Made by a program: the position numbers and the translations under genes | Part shown: positions 9,436 through 17,763 of the stretch, piece after piece | Layout of the letters: each line of letters begins with the position of its first letter | Numbering within the stretch: position 1 is the first letter of the stretch | Notes under the pieces: generated by a model | What the model saw: the letters and a program-made list of their open reading frames with translations, nothing else | The model's database searches: none | Told to the model about the DNA's origin: nothing | Source of the DNA: a virus | Strand: one strand, 5' to 3' | Length of the DNA: 64,000 nt | Virus record (IMG/VR): IMGVR_UViG_3300023174_000134 | Span: 17,501-81,500 of that record

Positions 9436-10278
9436 TTAAATCATTGGCAAAGTTGGAAATCCTGTAATTCCTCTTGGTGCAGGATGCTGGTGAAAATTAT
9501 ACATTGTGGTATTAACTATATCCGTCATCAAAACAGAAGTCATTATTAAAAAATTACCAAGAGGTGCAGCCACAGATACATCAGAAATAATTGGTCCCAC
9601 CGTGGTGATAGAGCCCGGTAATGCAACTGGAGTTGCTGGAGTTGGTTTGCCAAGAGAAAGTCCTCCAAGAGCAGATGTAAATCCATATGGCCCAGCTGTA
9701 ACACCCATACCTCCAGTTACTCGTGTTGTTGCAACAAGCGAATCACAAGTAGCTGGTCCATACACATTCAAATCTGAACTTATATCAACCGATGTTGCAG
9801 CACCAAGTCTTACAGAACCGCCAGTATTTTCATTTGCAGAAATTGATACATCATCATCACCTGATATAGAAATATCTTTAACTGCTCGAACATTATATTG
9901 ACCCTTAACAGCAAGATTATAATCACCAGTAACGGACTGATTAAAATTGCCTAAAACTTCCATATTACAATCACCACGCACAGTAATATTACAAACACCT
10001 TTTATTAAAACATTTTTATTTTTAGCTACAATTTCATAACCATCACCAAATATTTTTACAACTTGGTCACCATTGGGGTGCATTTCAATAAAGTTTTTTG
10101 ATTTACCATGTTGAATACGAACTCTTTCACGAGTAGGTGTATCATCCATTTCAAATGAATGTCCGCCTTCAGTTTGTTGAATATTGTTATATGGATACTC
10201 TGGTTTAGTTTCATCGTTGGCAACTGATTCTGGTTCAATCCATGTGCTTTCAATTGGAGGTCTTTCATACGTTGCCAT
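9436..10278 (-). CDS. gp5-like needle beta-helix protein (C-terminal domain as a separate gene)
   Basis: The protein has 280 residues. The region at about 35-170 has HGKSKNFIEMHPNGDQVVKI followed by short repeats such as NVLIKGVCNITVRGDCNMEV, GNFNQSVTGDYNLAVKGQYN and DISISGDDDVSIS. This is the octapeptide-like triple beta-helix pattern of T4 gp5C and VgrG spikes. The C-terminus has NFHQHPAPRGITGFP, a histidine-containing end plausible for a metal-binding spike tip. In T4 this domain is fused to an OB-fold and a lysozyme; here it stands alone, three genes after the OB-fold gene at 11401. It probably forms the central spike with that protein (inference). Confidence 0.75.
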   Translation of the reverse strand: MATYERPPIESTWIEPESVANDETKPEYPYNNIQQTEGGHSFEMDDTPTRERVRIQHGKSKNFIEMHPNGDQVVKIFGDGYEIVAKNKNVLIKGVCNITVRGDCNMEVLGNFNQSVTGDYNLAVKGQYNVRAVKDISISGDDDVSISANENTGGSVRLGAATSVDISSDLNVYGPATCDSLVATTRVTGGMGVTAGPYGFTSALGGLSLGKPTPATPVALPGSITTVGPIISDVSVAAPLGNFLIMTSVLMTDIVNTTMYNFHQHPAPRGITGFPTLPMI

Positions 10279-10280
10279 AA

Positions 10281-11177
10281 TTATCCTCCATTACTATTAT
10301 TAATAATACCAGAAACACTATTCATATTATTTTCAGCAACAAGCGTAGCGTTAGTTGATGATTCTTCAACTTCAACAAGAATTTCTGTTAGTAATTCTGA
10401 ATCTAAATCACCACCATCTGTGGTTGAAACGGAAGTTAAATTTGTAGCAGAAGCTAATATTGTTACAGTATCTTTAACAACAGTTTCTACTCCTTGAGTA
10501 AGTTCATTTCTAGCACGATTTAAATCACTAACAGCTTCTCTTATTTCAGAAAAAGATCCTTCTTCAGGTGTTCCTGGTGGTTCAGTAATCAAATCGCTAG
10601 TTGGATTCTGTGCGGCAAAGTCAGCTGCTTCTTCAGCTGTAGCTTCGTTCCAAGCGTCAGAGAAAATACTTGCAATTGTTTTATAAAGTCTTGTTAAACA
10701 ACCCTTTAACATGGCAAATATTTTTGCTGGTAAACTTAAAATCCATTGAATTAGTTTTTTTATTTTTACAACAACATCAAGAACATATTTTTGAAAATCA
10801 AGAACGGGTTGAATGTATTCTTTTTGAACATATCTAATAAAAGCAGCTGCAGCTTTTAATTTCTCAATAACGGTAAAAATAAGTCCAGATGGTTCTCCAA
10901 AACCTAATGCAAGTTTGACAGCACGAATTCCATCTCTAATAAACCTAGAGATGGCTTTAACATATTTTTTTAACCCAATGTTTTTTTGAATATCTAAAGA
11001 AAAATCACAAACATGAGATATTTGAGAATTTAAATTATCAACAATTGTACCTTCAACAATACCTACACCTAAAGCCGGTGGGTTTGAAGGCAAGTTATTT
11101 TTTTTGTCGTTAGAATCAGCAGATGTTAATGAATCTACCTTTGCCACATTAGGACTTGGTATAGCTTCCGTAGCCAT
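10281..11177 (-). CDS. Unknown protein of the baseplate operon with amphipathic helices
   Basis: The protein has 298 residues and was not recognised. The centre (about residues 65-175) is helical and hydrophobic with lysines (IFTVIEKLKAAAAFIRYVQK, IQWILSLPAKIFAMLKG), while the flanks are acidic, Ser/Thr-rich and probably disordered. It is encoded between the OB-fold and beta-helix halves of a split gp5, two bases upstream of the latter. This suggests a hub- or spike-associated role, possibly membrane interaction at injection, but there is no direct evidence. Confidence 0.55.
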   Translation of the reverse strand: MATEAIPSPNVAKVDSLTSADSNDKKNNLPSNPPALGVGIVEGTIVDNLNSQISHVCDFSLDIQKNIGLKKYVKAISRFIRDGIRAVKLALGFGEPSGLIFTVIEKLKAAAAFIRYVQKEYIQPVLDFQKYVLDVVVKIKKLIQWILSLPAKIFAMLKGCLTRLYKTIASIFSDAWNEATAEEAADFAAQNPTSDLITEPPGTPEEGSFSEIREAVSDLNRARNELTQGVETVVKDTVTILASATNLTSVSTTDGGDLDSELLTEILVEVEESSTNATLVAENNMNSVSGIINNSNGG

Positions 11178-11404
11178 TATGATGTTCCTTTTTTAATCAT
11201 TTTCATTGCATTATTAATTATTTCACGATAACAAGCATCTTGCTCTGCATGACAAGTATCAAGCACAATATCATCATGGCAATGGCAGTTTGTTTTTTTC
11301 ATTTCTTCAGCAAACTCTTTTTCAGTTAATGTTCCAGCAAAATATTTTTCTTCCAATATTTTTACTTTCGCAGCCAATTTATGTAGTTCCATTAATTTAC
11401 TCAT
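11177..11404 (-). CDS. Small Cys/His-containing protein of the baseplate operon
   Basis: The protein has 75 residues, mostly charged helix, with a cluster NCHCHDDIVLDTCHAEQDAC (about residues 39-58) containing four cysteines and three histidines that could bind a metal. No family was recognised. Its ATG overlaps the stop of the OB-fold gene upstream (four-base overlap) and its stop overlaps the next start by one base, so it is translationally coupled within the gp5 locus. Confidence 0.6.
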   Translation of the reverse strand: MSKLMELHKLAAKVKILEEKYFAGTLTEKEFAEEMKKTNCHCHDDIVLDTCHAEQDACYREIINNAMKMIKKGTS

Positions 11405-11697
11405 TTTATTCCCGGTAAAACTCCCATCATTACTGGTTGTTGTGCATTTTCACCATCTAAAAAGAAACCAACAATCCAATCTCCAATTCTTGGAGCAGAG
11501 AAATTTTTAGAATCATTAATTGGATGCATTGGGTGAGCCCAAGGTAAATCATTTGTAGGAACTAAAGTCTTTTTTTCAGAATGCCATCCAAATATTCTTA
11601 CACGGCATCGACCAATGGCTAGAGGATCAAGTCGGTCCTCAACAATTCCAACCCACCATATAAAACCATTTTTACCAGCAAAATCAGTATTTTCCAC
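11401..11697 (-). CDS. gp5 N-terminal OB-fold protein (separate gene)
   Basis: The protein has 98 residues. FIWWVGIVEDRLDPLAIGRCRVRIFGWH at about 12-39 matches the T4 gp5 N-terminal OB-fold (WFVGVVEDRMDPLKLGRVRV), followed by DLPWAHPMHPI and GDWIVGFFLDGENAQQPVMM. In T4 this domain docks the needle on the gp27 hub and continues into lysozyme and beta-helix domains. Here the ORF stops after the OB-fold. The gp27-like gene is directly upstream (one-base overlap), which supports the hub assignment. The length is clearly reduced relative to the 575-residue T4 gp5. Confidence 0.85.
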   Translation of the reverse strand: MENTDFAGKNGFIWWVGIVEDRLDPLAIGRCRVRIFGWHSEKKTLVPTNDLPWAHPMHPINDSKNFSAPRIGDWIVGFFLDGENAQQPVMMGVLPGIK

Positions 11698-13019
11698 TAA
11701 TATATTCCTGCTTCAGATTGTTTTAATAAATTGCCAGCTAAAACAAATTCATTGTTTGTAGAATCAGATGATATTTCACAAATCGTTTCATGTCTATCCG
11801 GTTTAATCATGTGTCTTGTTCCAATTATCAAATAGTTTCCGGATATAGATTTATCTATGTTGTCAGTATCATTTAAAGAAAAAGCATGAGCATTTAAGTT
11901 CAAAACAAAACCAGAACTAATTGCAAAATTACCAGGTAATGTTATATTCATTCTTCTTTGCAAAAGGCTATTTAAAAGTGCTTTTCTTTGAGGAATATAT
12001 GTATGAGTGTCATCAATAATGGTTGCAGATTTATTATCATTTTTTCTAACATATGATGTATCAAATCTGCTTGTTTGATATGGATATAAAACAACTTTAG
12101 AATCATACATTTGTGAAGCATTTTTATTTTCTCGGTTCAATCCTGCCGAAGCCATTGGAAACTGATTTAAACTCTTATCTTTTTTGAAAGTGTTATTAAT
12201 GTCTAAGCGAGTTATTTCAACATTTCTTGTAAGCACATCAAACCCAATAAATTTATTGGCAAAAAAACCGTTTCTTATATTTTCTAAAAAATCAAAAGCT
12301 ACCGTAAAATTGAAATCACGAATGCCTAAAAATTCACTAGCAACTGAATCGTTTAAATTTTTAACATTGAAATTAATTTTTAATATTGGCCCACTAGAAA
12401 TTAAAGTTGATAAAGAAACAAAATTAAAACCAACTTTATTTTCAAAAAATAAAAAATTAGCTTTATCATTAACATTAACAGCTCTTTTAGATAACCATTG
12501 CACCGTTTCAAATGGCGTTAAAAGAGGAACAATAGAGCTATGAATTCCTTTTGGTTTTTCTACAATACCAATTTTTTTATTTGGAACTTTTAAATAATTT
12601 TTTAATACCGATACCACTATTTTATCGTAGGTTCCAGAATAGTATTGGTTAATTTTTTGTTGCTCGGAATAAATTAATTCTTCTGAAACAAAATGTAAAA
12701 CATATATTTCAGTATTTTGATTTACATTTGTTCTATTTGTTTGTTTGTATATCCTAAAGCTTTTTAAAATAGTTGTTACATCAGTTTCATTAGATTTGTT
12801 TATATTTACAATCAAATATTCTGACCCATCAAATAATAATCTTTTAGATAAACCAACTGAATCTTTGAGAGCTATATTTCCAGACATACAAGGCATTAGT
12901 ATGCTATCAAAAATATTTAATTCAACAAATAGACTTGATACATCAAATTTACCAAATTTTGATATAATTGATATATCTTTTATTTTAAATTGTGTTGGTT
13001 CTTTTATTTGAAATGACAT
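11697..13019 (-). CDS. Baseplate hub protein, gp27-like
   Basis: The protein has 440 residues (T4 gp27 391). The N-terminus (ISIISKFGKFDVSSLFVELN, SGNIALKDSVGL) and a middle section VVSVLKNYLKVPNKK followed by LLTPFETVQWLSKRAV resemble hub proteins of the gp27/VgrG type, in which four tube-like domains form the torus that holds the gp5 spike. The location directly upstream of the gp5 OB-fold gene agrees. The assignment is by fold-type pattern and synteny, not by strong sequence identity that I can see. Confidence 0.7.
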   Translation of the reverse strand: MSFQIKEPTQFKIKDISIISKFGKFDVSSLFVELNIFDSILMPCMSGNIALKDSVGLSKRLLFDGSEYLIVNINKSNETDVTTILKSFRIYKQTNRTNVNQNTEIYVLHFVSEELIYSEQQKINQYYSGTYDKIVVSVLKNYLKVPNKKIGIVEKPKGIHSSIVPLLTPFETVQWLSKRAVNVNDKANFLFFENKVGFNFVSLSTLISSGPILKINFNVKNLNDSVASEFLGIRDFNFTVAFDFLENIRNGFFANKFIGFDVLTRNVEITRLDINNTFKKDKSLNQFPMASAGLNRENKNASQMYDSKVVLYPYQTSRFDTSYVRKNDNKSATIIDDTHTYIPQRKALLNSLLQRRMNITLPGNFAISSGFVLNLNAHAFSLNDTDNIDKSISGNYLIIGTRHMIKPDRHETICEISSDSTNNEFVLAGNLLKQSEAGIY

Positions 13020-13648
13020 TATTTAAAAACATTCCTTAATTCTTCTTCAATAGAGGACACAAATTCTGGCTTTAACAATTTGATGGTTCTTTTTGCTTCA
13101 TTTTGTTCAATTTCATAATCATAATATGATTTGGTTTCTTTAGTTGTGGTAATTGTAATTGAATTACCATCATCTAAAGTTAAATTTGTTGTTGTTGCTG
13201 CCACATTAGCATATGTATTTGCATCAATTTGGAGTTTTGATTGTAACTCAGATCCATTTGAATTTGAGGTACGTGTTTCAACTTTATAATATGAATGGAT
13301 GTTTGCTTGAGACCAAGTTGTGCCAGATTGTCCAACACTTGCGTTGGCCGAATATTTTTCATTTATGTAAGAAATAATTGTTCTTTGGTCAAGAGGCCAA
13401 TCAAATTGTGGATCCACAATATTGTTTATCATTAAGACTGCCCAATGACGCTCAGGAGAATCATAAAATTTAGTTGCAATAATTTCTGGAGTGTCACCAT
13501 CTTGAATATCATATTCATAATAAACGGCAGAATTATCTTTAAAAGATTGTTCAAATCCAAAACGAGATGTTATATTTGTAACAGTTTCAACATCTAAAGA
13601 ATTTAAAGTATAAACTGTTTTTGGAAAGTAATTAAAATATTTTGCCAT
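13019..13648 (-). CDS. gp53: Baseplate wedge subunit gp53
   Basis: The protein has 209 residues (T4 gp53 196). Characteristic motifs are YEYDIQDGDTPEIIATKFYD followed by SPERHWAVLMINNIVDPQFD and WPL at about 45-88, corresponding to the T4 LysM-like part RPEELANAIYGNPQLYWVLLM. gp53 clamps the gp6 and gp25 wedge core. The C-terminal 70 residues contain a Lys/Glu-rich strand-helix region. The gene is flanked by gp48- and gp27-like genes with start/stop overlaps of one base. Confidence 0.88.
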   Translation of the reverse strand: MAKYFNYFPKTVYTLNSLDVETVTNITSRFGFEQSFKDNSAVYYEYDIQDGDTPEIIATKFYDSPERHWAVLMINNIVDPQFDWPLDQRTIISYINEKYSANASVGQSGTTWSQANIHSYYKVETRTSNSNGSELQSKLQIDANTYANVAATTTNLTLDDGNSITITTTKETKSYYDYEIEQNEAKRTIKLLKPEFVSSIEEELRNVFK

Positions 13649-14916
13649 TAGAAAAGTGCCTCACGTTTTTCATTAACTTGATTATATCCAGCATCTTTTA
13701 AATTTTCTATTGTCTGTTTAGATAATCTATCCGTTCTAATGCTAGATTTTGTCATAATTTCTGTTTCTTTAAATTGTAATGATAAACGAATTGCAACTGG
13801 CATACCTGTTCCACCAACAGTAGCATTTTCACCAGGAATTTCATATGAAGAAAATCCGCCTGGTGCATAATCAACATCCATAGAAGTTAAAACACAAGTG
13901 GATATTTTTGGTATATTTGGATTAATTCTGCCATTATAATAAAAACTAATGTCGAATTCTGATGGAGGAACTAAAAAGAATCCATTTGTTCCACCTTGTG
14001 CAACTTCTGGCGCTTGATGAAATCTTAATCTTTGAATAATATCTTGAACTTCTTTGGCTTCTTTTTCATCTCTTGGATAAAATTGAAAGTCAAAACGAAA
14101 TGTTCTTAAAGATGGAGAAGAATATATTAATTCAAGCATTGGATTTTGAACCACTCCAAACGCTTGAGAAAAAGCAACTTGAAAAATGCCTCCGGCTTGT
14201 TTAGCTAAACCACTTAAAATAAACGGAGAAACTTGACCAACAACCTCTTTAGCAATTGCTCCAGCATCCTGACCTTGTAAAATACTATCAATGGCACTTT
14301 TACCAGCTGAAAGAACTCCAGCAGCTAAAGTTCCACCTGGTCTAAGTTCGTCAAAAGTTTGAGCTTCAGTAAAAGCTAAAGTGTCTGGCATATACAAAGC
14401 AACAGTATCCGTTATTCTTTTTTCAGCTCTTATACTTCCAGTTTGTAATCTTTGAGTAACTTGTTTACCTAGACCAGAAAATCCATCAGCTCCTCCTCTT
14501 ATTATATCTACTCCTGTTTTAATAGATTGATTAATTCCAGAAACACTATCAAGGACTTGCTTAACTGTTCCACCAACTGAAGATGCTAACGGAGAATTAC
14601 CAACGGCATTACTAGCTTGATTAATTATATTACCTAAATTAGCCAATTGATAACTGGTTCCAGCTGCAAACGAACCATTGTTTATATTATTTTTAATCGC
14701 TTGCGGAGTGTCACCCGTGCCTTCACCAGAAAAACTTGTCAATCTTTGTTCATTGATGTTGATGACCATGTAGTGAGCTTTATCACTACTACCTAAATCA
14801 CTAGGATAACGATATGTGTTTCTTTCGTATTTTTTATTTTCAGTTAAAGAAGCAAGAGGTCCTTTAGCTGAGCCTGGAGGAGTAAAACTAATATTGGTGA
14901 GATTGAAAAGTGCCAT
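13648..14916 (-). CDS. gp48: Baseplate tail-tube cap, gp48-like
   Basis: The protein has 422 residues (T4 gp48 364). The C-terminal half carries PMLELIYSSPSLRTFRFDFQ and FYPRDEKEAKEVQDIIQRLR near 255-295 and PVAIRLSLQFKETEIMTKSS near the end, the tube-fold pattern of gp48. The N-terminal half is Ala/Gly/Ser-rich with probable membrane-like or disordered stretches. gp48 with gp54 caps the baseplate and starts tube polymerisation. A perfect TATAAATA late box lies about 27 bases upstream of the ATG, so this gene probably heads the minus-strand baseplate transcript. Confidence 0.82.
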   Translation of the reverse strand: MALFNLTNISFTPPGSAKGPLASLTENKKYERNTYRYPSDLGSSDKAHYMVININEQRLTSFSGEGTGDTPQAIKNNINNGSFAAGTSYQLANLGNIINQASNAVGNSPLASSVGGTVKQVLDSVSGINQSIKTGVDIIRGGADGFSGLGKQVTQRLQTGSIRAEKRITDTVALYMPDTLAFTEAQTFDELRPGGTLAAGVLSAGKSAIDSILQGQDAGAIAKEVVGQVSPFILSGLAKQAGGIFQVAFSQAFGVVQNPMLELIYSSPSLRTFRFDFQFYPRDEKEAKEVQDIIQRLRFHQAPEVAQGGTNGFFLVPPSEFDISFYYNGRINPNIPKISTCVLTSMDVDYAPGGFSSYEIPGENATVGGTGMPVAIRLSLQFKETEIMTKSSIRTDRLSKQTIENLKDAGYNQVNEKREALF

Positions 14917-14942
14917 TTAGTATCCTATGGAGATTTACTACA

Positions 14943-14950
14943 TATTTATA
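14943..14950 (-). promoter_or_regulatory. T4-type late promoter box TATAAATA driving the baseplate operon
   Basis: A perfect TATAAATA on the minus strand lies about 27 bases upstream of the gp48 ATG, leaving room for a leader that contains TCTCC/ATAGGAT-like sequence. It overlaps the start codon of the divergent gp4 gene. It is the best late promoter candidate in the window. Confidence 0.65.
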
Positions 14951-15396
14951 TGACATTCGGCAAAACTTATAAAGGATGGTTCAATCCAAGGCACCCCACC
15001 AAATATAAAGGTGATGCGGATAACATCGTCTATCGGTCAACATGGGAACGCAGGGTAATGAAATGGTTGGATGAACATCCGAATGTTCTCTGGTGGTCGT
15101 CAGAAGAATTGGCAGTACCATACAAGTCTCCAATCGACAATAAAATGCACCGCTACTTTCCAGATTTCATTGCCAAAATGAGGTTAAAAGACGGCAAGGT
15201 AATGACTTATATTATTGAGGTAAAGCCAATGGCACAGACAAAGATGCCCATTCAGAAAAGGAAAACCAAAAGGTTTCTACAAGAGATGGCAACCTATGCG
15301 GTTAATCAGGAGAAATGGAGAGCTGCGGATATATTCTGTCAGGAACATGGGTGGAAGTTCCTCGTGGTAACGGAACAGGAGCTTGGATTACTATAA
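14950..15396 (+). CDS. gp4: Head completion nuclease gp4
   Basis: The protein has 148 residues, the size of T4 gp4 (150). KTYKGWFNPRHPTKYKG, NIVYRSTWERRVMKWLDEHP, VLWWSSEELAVPYKSP and HRYFPDFIAKM...YIIEVKP are the conserved gp4 blocks. The E-(x)-YFPDF and EVKP elements fit a PD-(D/E)XK-like nuclease core. In T4, gp4 acts in head completion after packaging. It is divergent from gp48, with the two ATGs 33 bases apart, and opens the plus-strand structural segment. A weak ribosome site (GGAG at about 14929) is 17 bases upstream. Confidence 0.92.
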   Translation: MTFGKTYKGWFNPRHPTKYKGDADNIVYRSTWERRVMKWLDEHPNVLWWSSEELAVPYKSPIDNKMHRYFPDFIAKMRLKDGKVMTYIIEVKPMAQTKMPIQKRKTKRFLQEMATYAVNQEKWRAADIFCQEHGWKFLVVTEQELGLL

Positions 15397-15475
15397 CCTT
15401 ATCTTTAAAGCGGAACACCGATACTTATAAGGTTTTGCTGCCAAAAATCAGGTAATAATGGACTTTATTTTTGAG

Positions 15476-15483
15476 TATAAATA
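15476..15483 (+). promoter_or_regulatory. TATAAATA late promoter motif before the 192-aa gene
   Basis: A perfect TATAAATA on the plus strand ends four bases before the ATG at 15488. The predicted start of transcription would fall at the ATG, so either the mRNA is leaderless or the motif is not the functional promoter for this start. The 91-base gap from 15397 to 15487 holds no other recognised signal. Confidence 0.35.
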
Positions 15484-15487
15484 GAGT

Positions 15488-16066
15488 ATGGCTTATTTAC
15501 TAGACAGAATCACTCAGCAGCTATCGGAAGAAGGTTTAGAACCAAGAACCAATGCAGCTAGAGAGTGGTTAAAAGCTAAGGTAAAGAATTTATCACCTCA
15601 GCGCACGGCGCTAATGAAAGACCGTGATAAGATAAAAAATAGGTCAATGATGGGTCGTATGTATTTTTATTTTTACGACCCTAAGTTAAAGGATTCGTTG
15701 CCATATTACGATAGGTTCCCATTGGTCATACCAATTGAACGTTACCCAGACGGTTTTTTAGGACTGAATTTGCATTACATCAGCCCAAAGCAACGGATTA
15801 TCCTTTTAGACAAATTGAGTGTATTTTTAAATAATGATAACTACGATGAAACCACAAAGTTTCGTTTGAGGTATCACACACTTAAAAATGCCTCCAGAAT
15901 TTTTGAAGGTACTCCTTGTATTAAGAAGTATCTTTATAAGCACGTTGACAGTAGGTTTTTAGAGATACCTGCTGAAGAATGGGATATTGCTGCCTTAATT
16001 CCATATGAATATTTTGTAGGCGCAACAAAAAACAAAGTTTGGACAGATTCTAGGAAAAAATTCTAA
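15488..16066 (+). CDS. Conserved T4-like phage protein between gp4 and gp54
   Basis: The protein has 192 residues. SMMGRMYFYFYDPKLKDSLP, YYDRFPLVIPIERYPDGF and LGLNLHYISPKQRIILLDKL form a block that I recognise as conserved among marine T4-like phages in this position, without an assigned function that I can name with certainty. The C-terminus includes EEWDIAALIPYEYFVGATK. Its location between gp4 and the gp54-like gene, and its four-base overlap with the latter (ATG at 16066 shares the stop), suggest a tail or baseplate-hub component. Confidence 0.65.
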   Translation: MAYLLDRITQQLSEEGLEPRTNAAREWLKAKVKNLSPQRTALMKDRDKIKNRSMMGRMYFYFYDPKLKDSLPYYDRFPLVIPIERYPDGFLGLNLHYISPKQRIILLDKLSVFLNNDNYDETTKFRLRYHTLKNASRIFEGTPCIKKYLYKHVDSRFLEIPAEEWDIAALIPYEYFVGATKNKVWTDSRKKF

Positions 16067-16836
16067 TGTCTTTTTCACCACAATTATTTTTAACAAATAT
16101 TAAAGCACACGATGGCCCAGCAAAGCCATCCAGATTTGAAGTGATTCTTCCCATTCCAGGTTATATCAATTCATTTGTTGGTAATTCAATACTTGAACAA
16201 TTGATTAACTTACCAAATAATATTGTATCGTCTGTTACTGATATCTTTTCAGCACCTCAGGATCCAGCAACAAGAACAACCAATGCTTCTTTGTCCCGTT
16301 ACTTAGCTCTTCAATGTGAAACTGCCGAGTTACCTGGCAGAACATTGTTAACACAAGATGCTAAAGTGTATGGTCCCACATTTAAAATACCATATCAATC
16401 ACAATACAATGATATTAATTTAGGATTTATTTGCACAAATGATTTCTATGAGAGAAAACTGTTTGACCGTTGGTTAGAAGCAATTCATCCATCAGATACA
16501 AACAATATGAGATTTCCAAGAGGAAATCAAACTCGTTATATGACAAATATTACGATTGTTCAGTATGATGATTTTATTAAAAAGATTTATTCGGTACAAT
16601 TGATAGATGCTTTTCCAATTGGTGTGGCTGCACAACCATTAAGTTGGTCAGAAGATAACTTCCATAGGTTATCGGTACAGTTTGCATATCAGAGATATAA
16701 AGTTATATACGAAGGTAGTTATGATTTGGCTGCAGCCGCTAGTGCTTTGTTTGGTGTTAAAGCTGCGCCTTTTTTTGATAGAGCAGGAAATTCTATTAAC
16801 AATACAATAGGAAAAACGCTTGCGAAGATTTTTTAA
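16066..16836 (+). CDS. gp54: Baseplate tail-tube initiator, gp54-like
   Basis: The protein has 256 residues (T4 gp54 320). RFEVILPIPGYI near 20-35, LSRYLALQCETAELPGRTLL near 80-100, and NDFYERKLFDRWLEAIHPSD with the following MRFP near 125-150 are the tube-protein fold pattern shared by gp19 and gp54. The C-terminal LSWSEDNFHRLSVQFAYQRY matches the gp54/gp19 end. gp54 polymerises on gp48 to start the tail tube. The gene precedes the gp26-like gene by 16 bases. Confidence 0.8.
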   Translation: MSFSPQLFLTNIKAHDGPAKPSRFEVILPIPGYINSFVGNSILEQLINLPNNIVSSVTDIFSAPQDPATRTTNASLSRYLALQCETAELPGRTLLTQDAKVYGPTFKIPYQSQYNDINLGFICTNDFYERKLFDRWLEAIHPSDTNNMRFPRGNQTRYMTNITIVQYDDFIKKIYSVQLIDAFPIGVAAQPLSWSEDNFHRLSVQFAYQRYKVIYEGSYDLAAAASALFGVKAAPFFDRAGNSINNTIGKTLAKIF

Positions 16837-16852
16837 TTTATGAGGATTTAAT

Positions 16853-17581
16853 ATGTTACCTAAAATTGATGTGCCGATGTATGATTTGGTTCTGCCTCTT
16901 ACCAAAAAGAAAGTTAGGTTTCGACCTTTTTTGGTAAAAGAAGAAAAGATTTTATTAATGGCCATGGAAGCAGAAGATGATAATTCTATTCTATTAGCAA
17001 TAAAGCAAATAGTTAGCAATTGTTGTTTAGATGATGATATGGATGTCAATACTCTTCCAATTACTGACCTTGAATATTTGTTTTTAAATTTAAGAGCTAG
17101 GTCAGTAGGTGAGATGGTTGATTTGCAATATAAGTGCAACAATAAAATAAAAGATGATAAAGACGAAGAAAAAGACTGTGGAAATTTAGTAAAACTATCC
17201 ATCAATCTTTTAGAAATAAAACCTGAAGCTTCTAAAATTGATAGTAAAATACAATTGAGTAAAAATATGGGTGTTTCTATGAAATATCCAACATTAAAGA
17301 TGATTGAAGGAATTGAAGGAACAGAGGTTGAAAAATTAATGTTGATTCTTTCAAAGTGTGTTGAATATGTGTATGATGCTGAAAATATCTATTATAGTAA
17401 AGATATTCAACCAGAAGAATTAAAAGAGTTTATTGAAAATTTAACGGGAGAACAGTTTGCCAAAATACAACAATTCTTTGATAACATACCAAAAATATCA
17501 AAGAAAGTTAATTTTGGTTGTTCAAAATGTGGCTATCAGGAAGATATAGTCATAGAAGGAATTCAAAATTTTTTCGTATAA
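16853..17581 (+). CDS. gp26: Baseplate hub assembly protein, gp26-like
   Basis: The protein has 242 residues. VPMYDLVLPLTKKKVRFRPF with LVKEEKILLMAMEAEDD at about 5-42 is the pattern of the T4 gp26-type baseplate/hub proteins (T4_baseplate family). A probable zinc-binding pair of motifs occurs: CNN...DCGN near 95-110 and GCSKCGYQ near 221-228. The final codons AAT TTT TTC GTA TAA include slippery heptamers, and an overlapping -1 frame continues for about 60 codons (see next entry). The GAGG at 16841-16844 is a fair ribosome site for the ATG at 16853. Confidence 0.78.
   Translation: MLPKIDVPMYDLVLPLTKKKVRFRPFLVKEEKILLMAMEAEDDNSILLAIKQIVSNCCLDDDMDVNTLPITDLEYLFLNLRARSVGEMVDLQYKCNNKIKDDKDEEKDCGNLVKLSINLLEIKPEASKIDSKIQLSKNMGVSMKYPTLKMIEGIEGTEVEKLMLILSKCVEYVYDAENIYYSKDIQPEELKEFIENLTGEQFAKIQQFFDNIPKISKKVNFGCSKCGYQEDIVIEGIQNFFV
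17566..17575 (+). promoter_or_regulatory. Candidate -1 ribosomal frameshift site
   Basis: In the gp26 frame the sequence reads caA AAT TTT TTC GTA TAA. It contains two overlapping heptamers of the X XXY YYZ form, A AAT TTT (17566-17572) and T TTT TTC (17569-17575), just before the gp26 stop at 17579. The -1 frame is open across this point to 17760. I did not find a clear downstream pseudoknot by eye. Confidence 0.55.
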
Positions 17582-17760
17582 ATTTTTGTTATGATAATTT
17601 GAAAAACTACTTTGAAACAAATTTTGCACTAATGCAACACCACAAATATAATTTGAACGACATAGAAAACATGATTCCTTGGGAAAAAACAATTTATGTT
17701 ACCATGTTAATCAAATATATTGAAGAAGAAAACGAAAAGTTAAAACAAAAAAAGAGATAA
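17569..17760 (+). CDS. gp51-like C-terminal extension, probably reached by -1 frameshift from gp26
   Basis: The -1 frame relative to gp26 encodes about 60 residues: RINFCYDNLKNYFETNFALM, then QHHKYNLNDIENMIPWEKTI and a Glu/Lys-rich end. The HHKYNLNDIENMIPWE motif is conserved in T4-like phages at this position, and I associate it with the gp51/tail-assembly-chaperone region. The only in-frame ATG (17518) lies inside gp26 without a ribosome site, and a TTG at about 17602 also lacks one. Frameshift fusion is therefore the simplest reading, analogous in layout to the lambda G/GT pair just before the tape measure gene. This is inference. Confidence 0.6.
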   Translation, partial: FFRINFCYDNLKNYFETNFALMQHHKYNLNDIENMIPWEKTIYVTMLIKYIEEENEKLKQKKR

Positions 17761-17763
17761 AAA

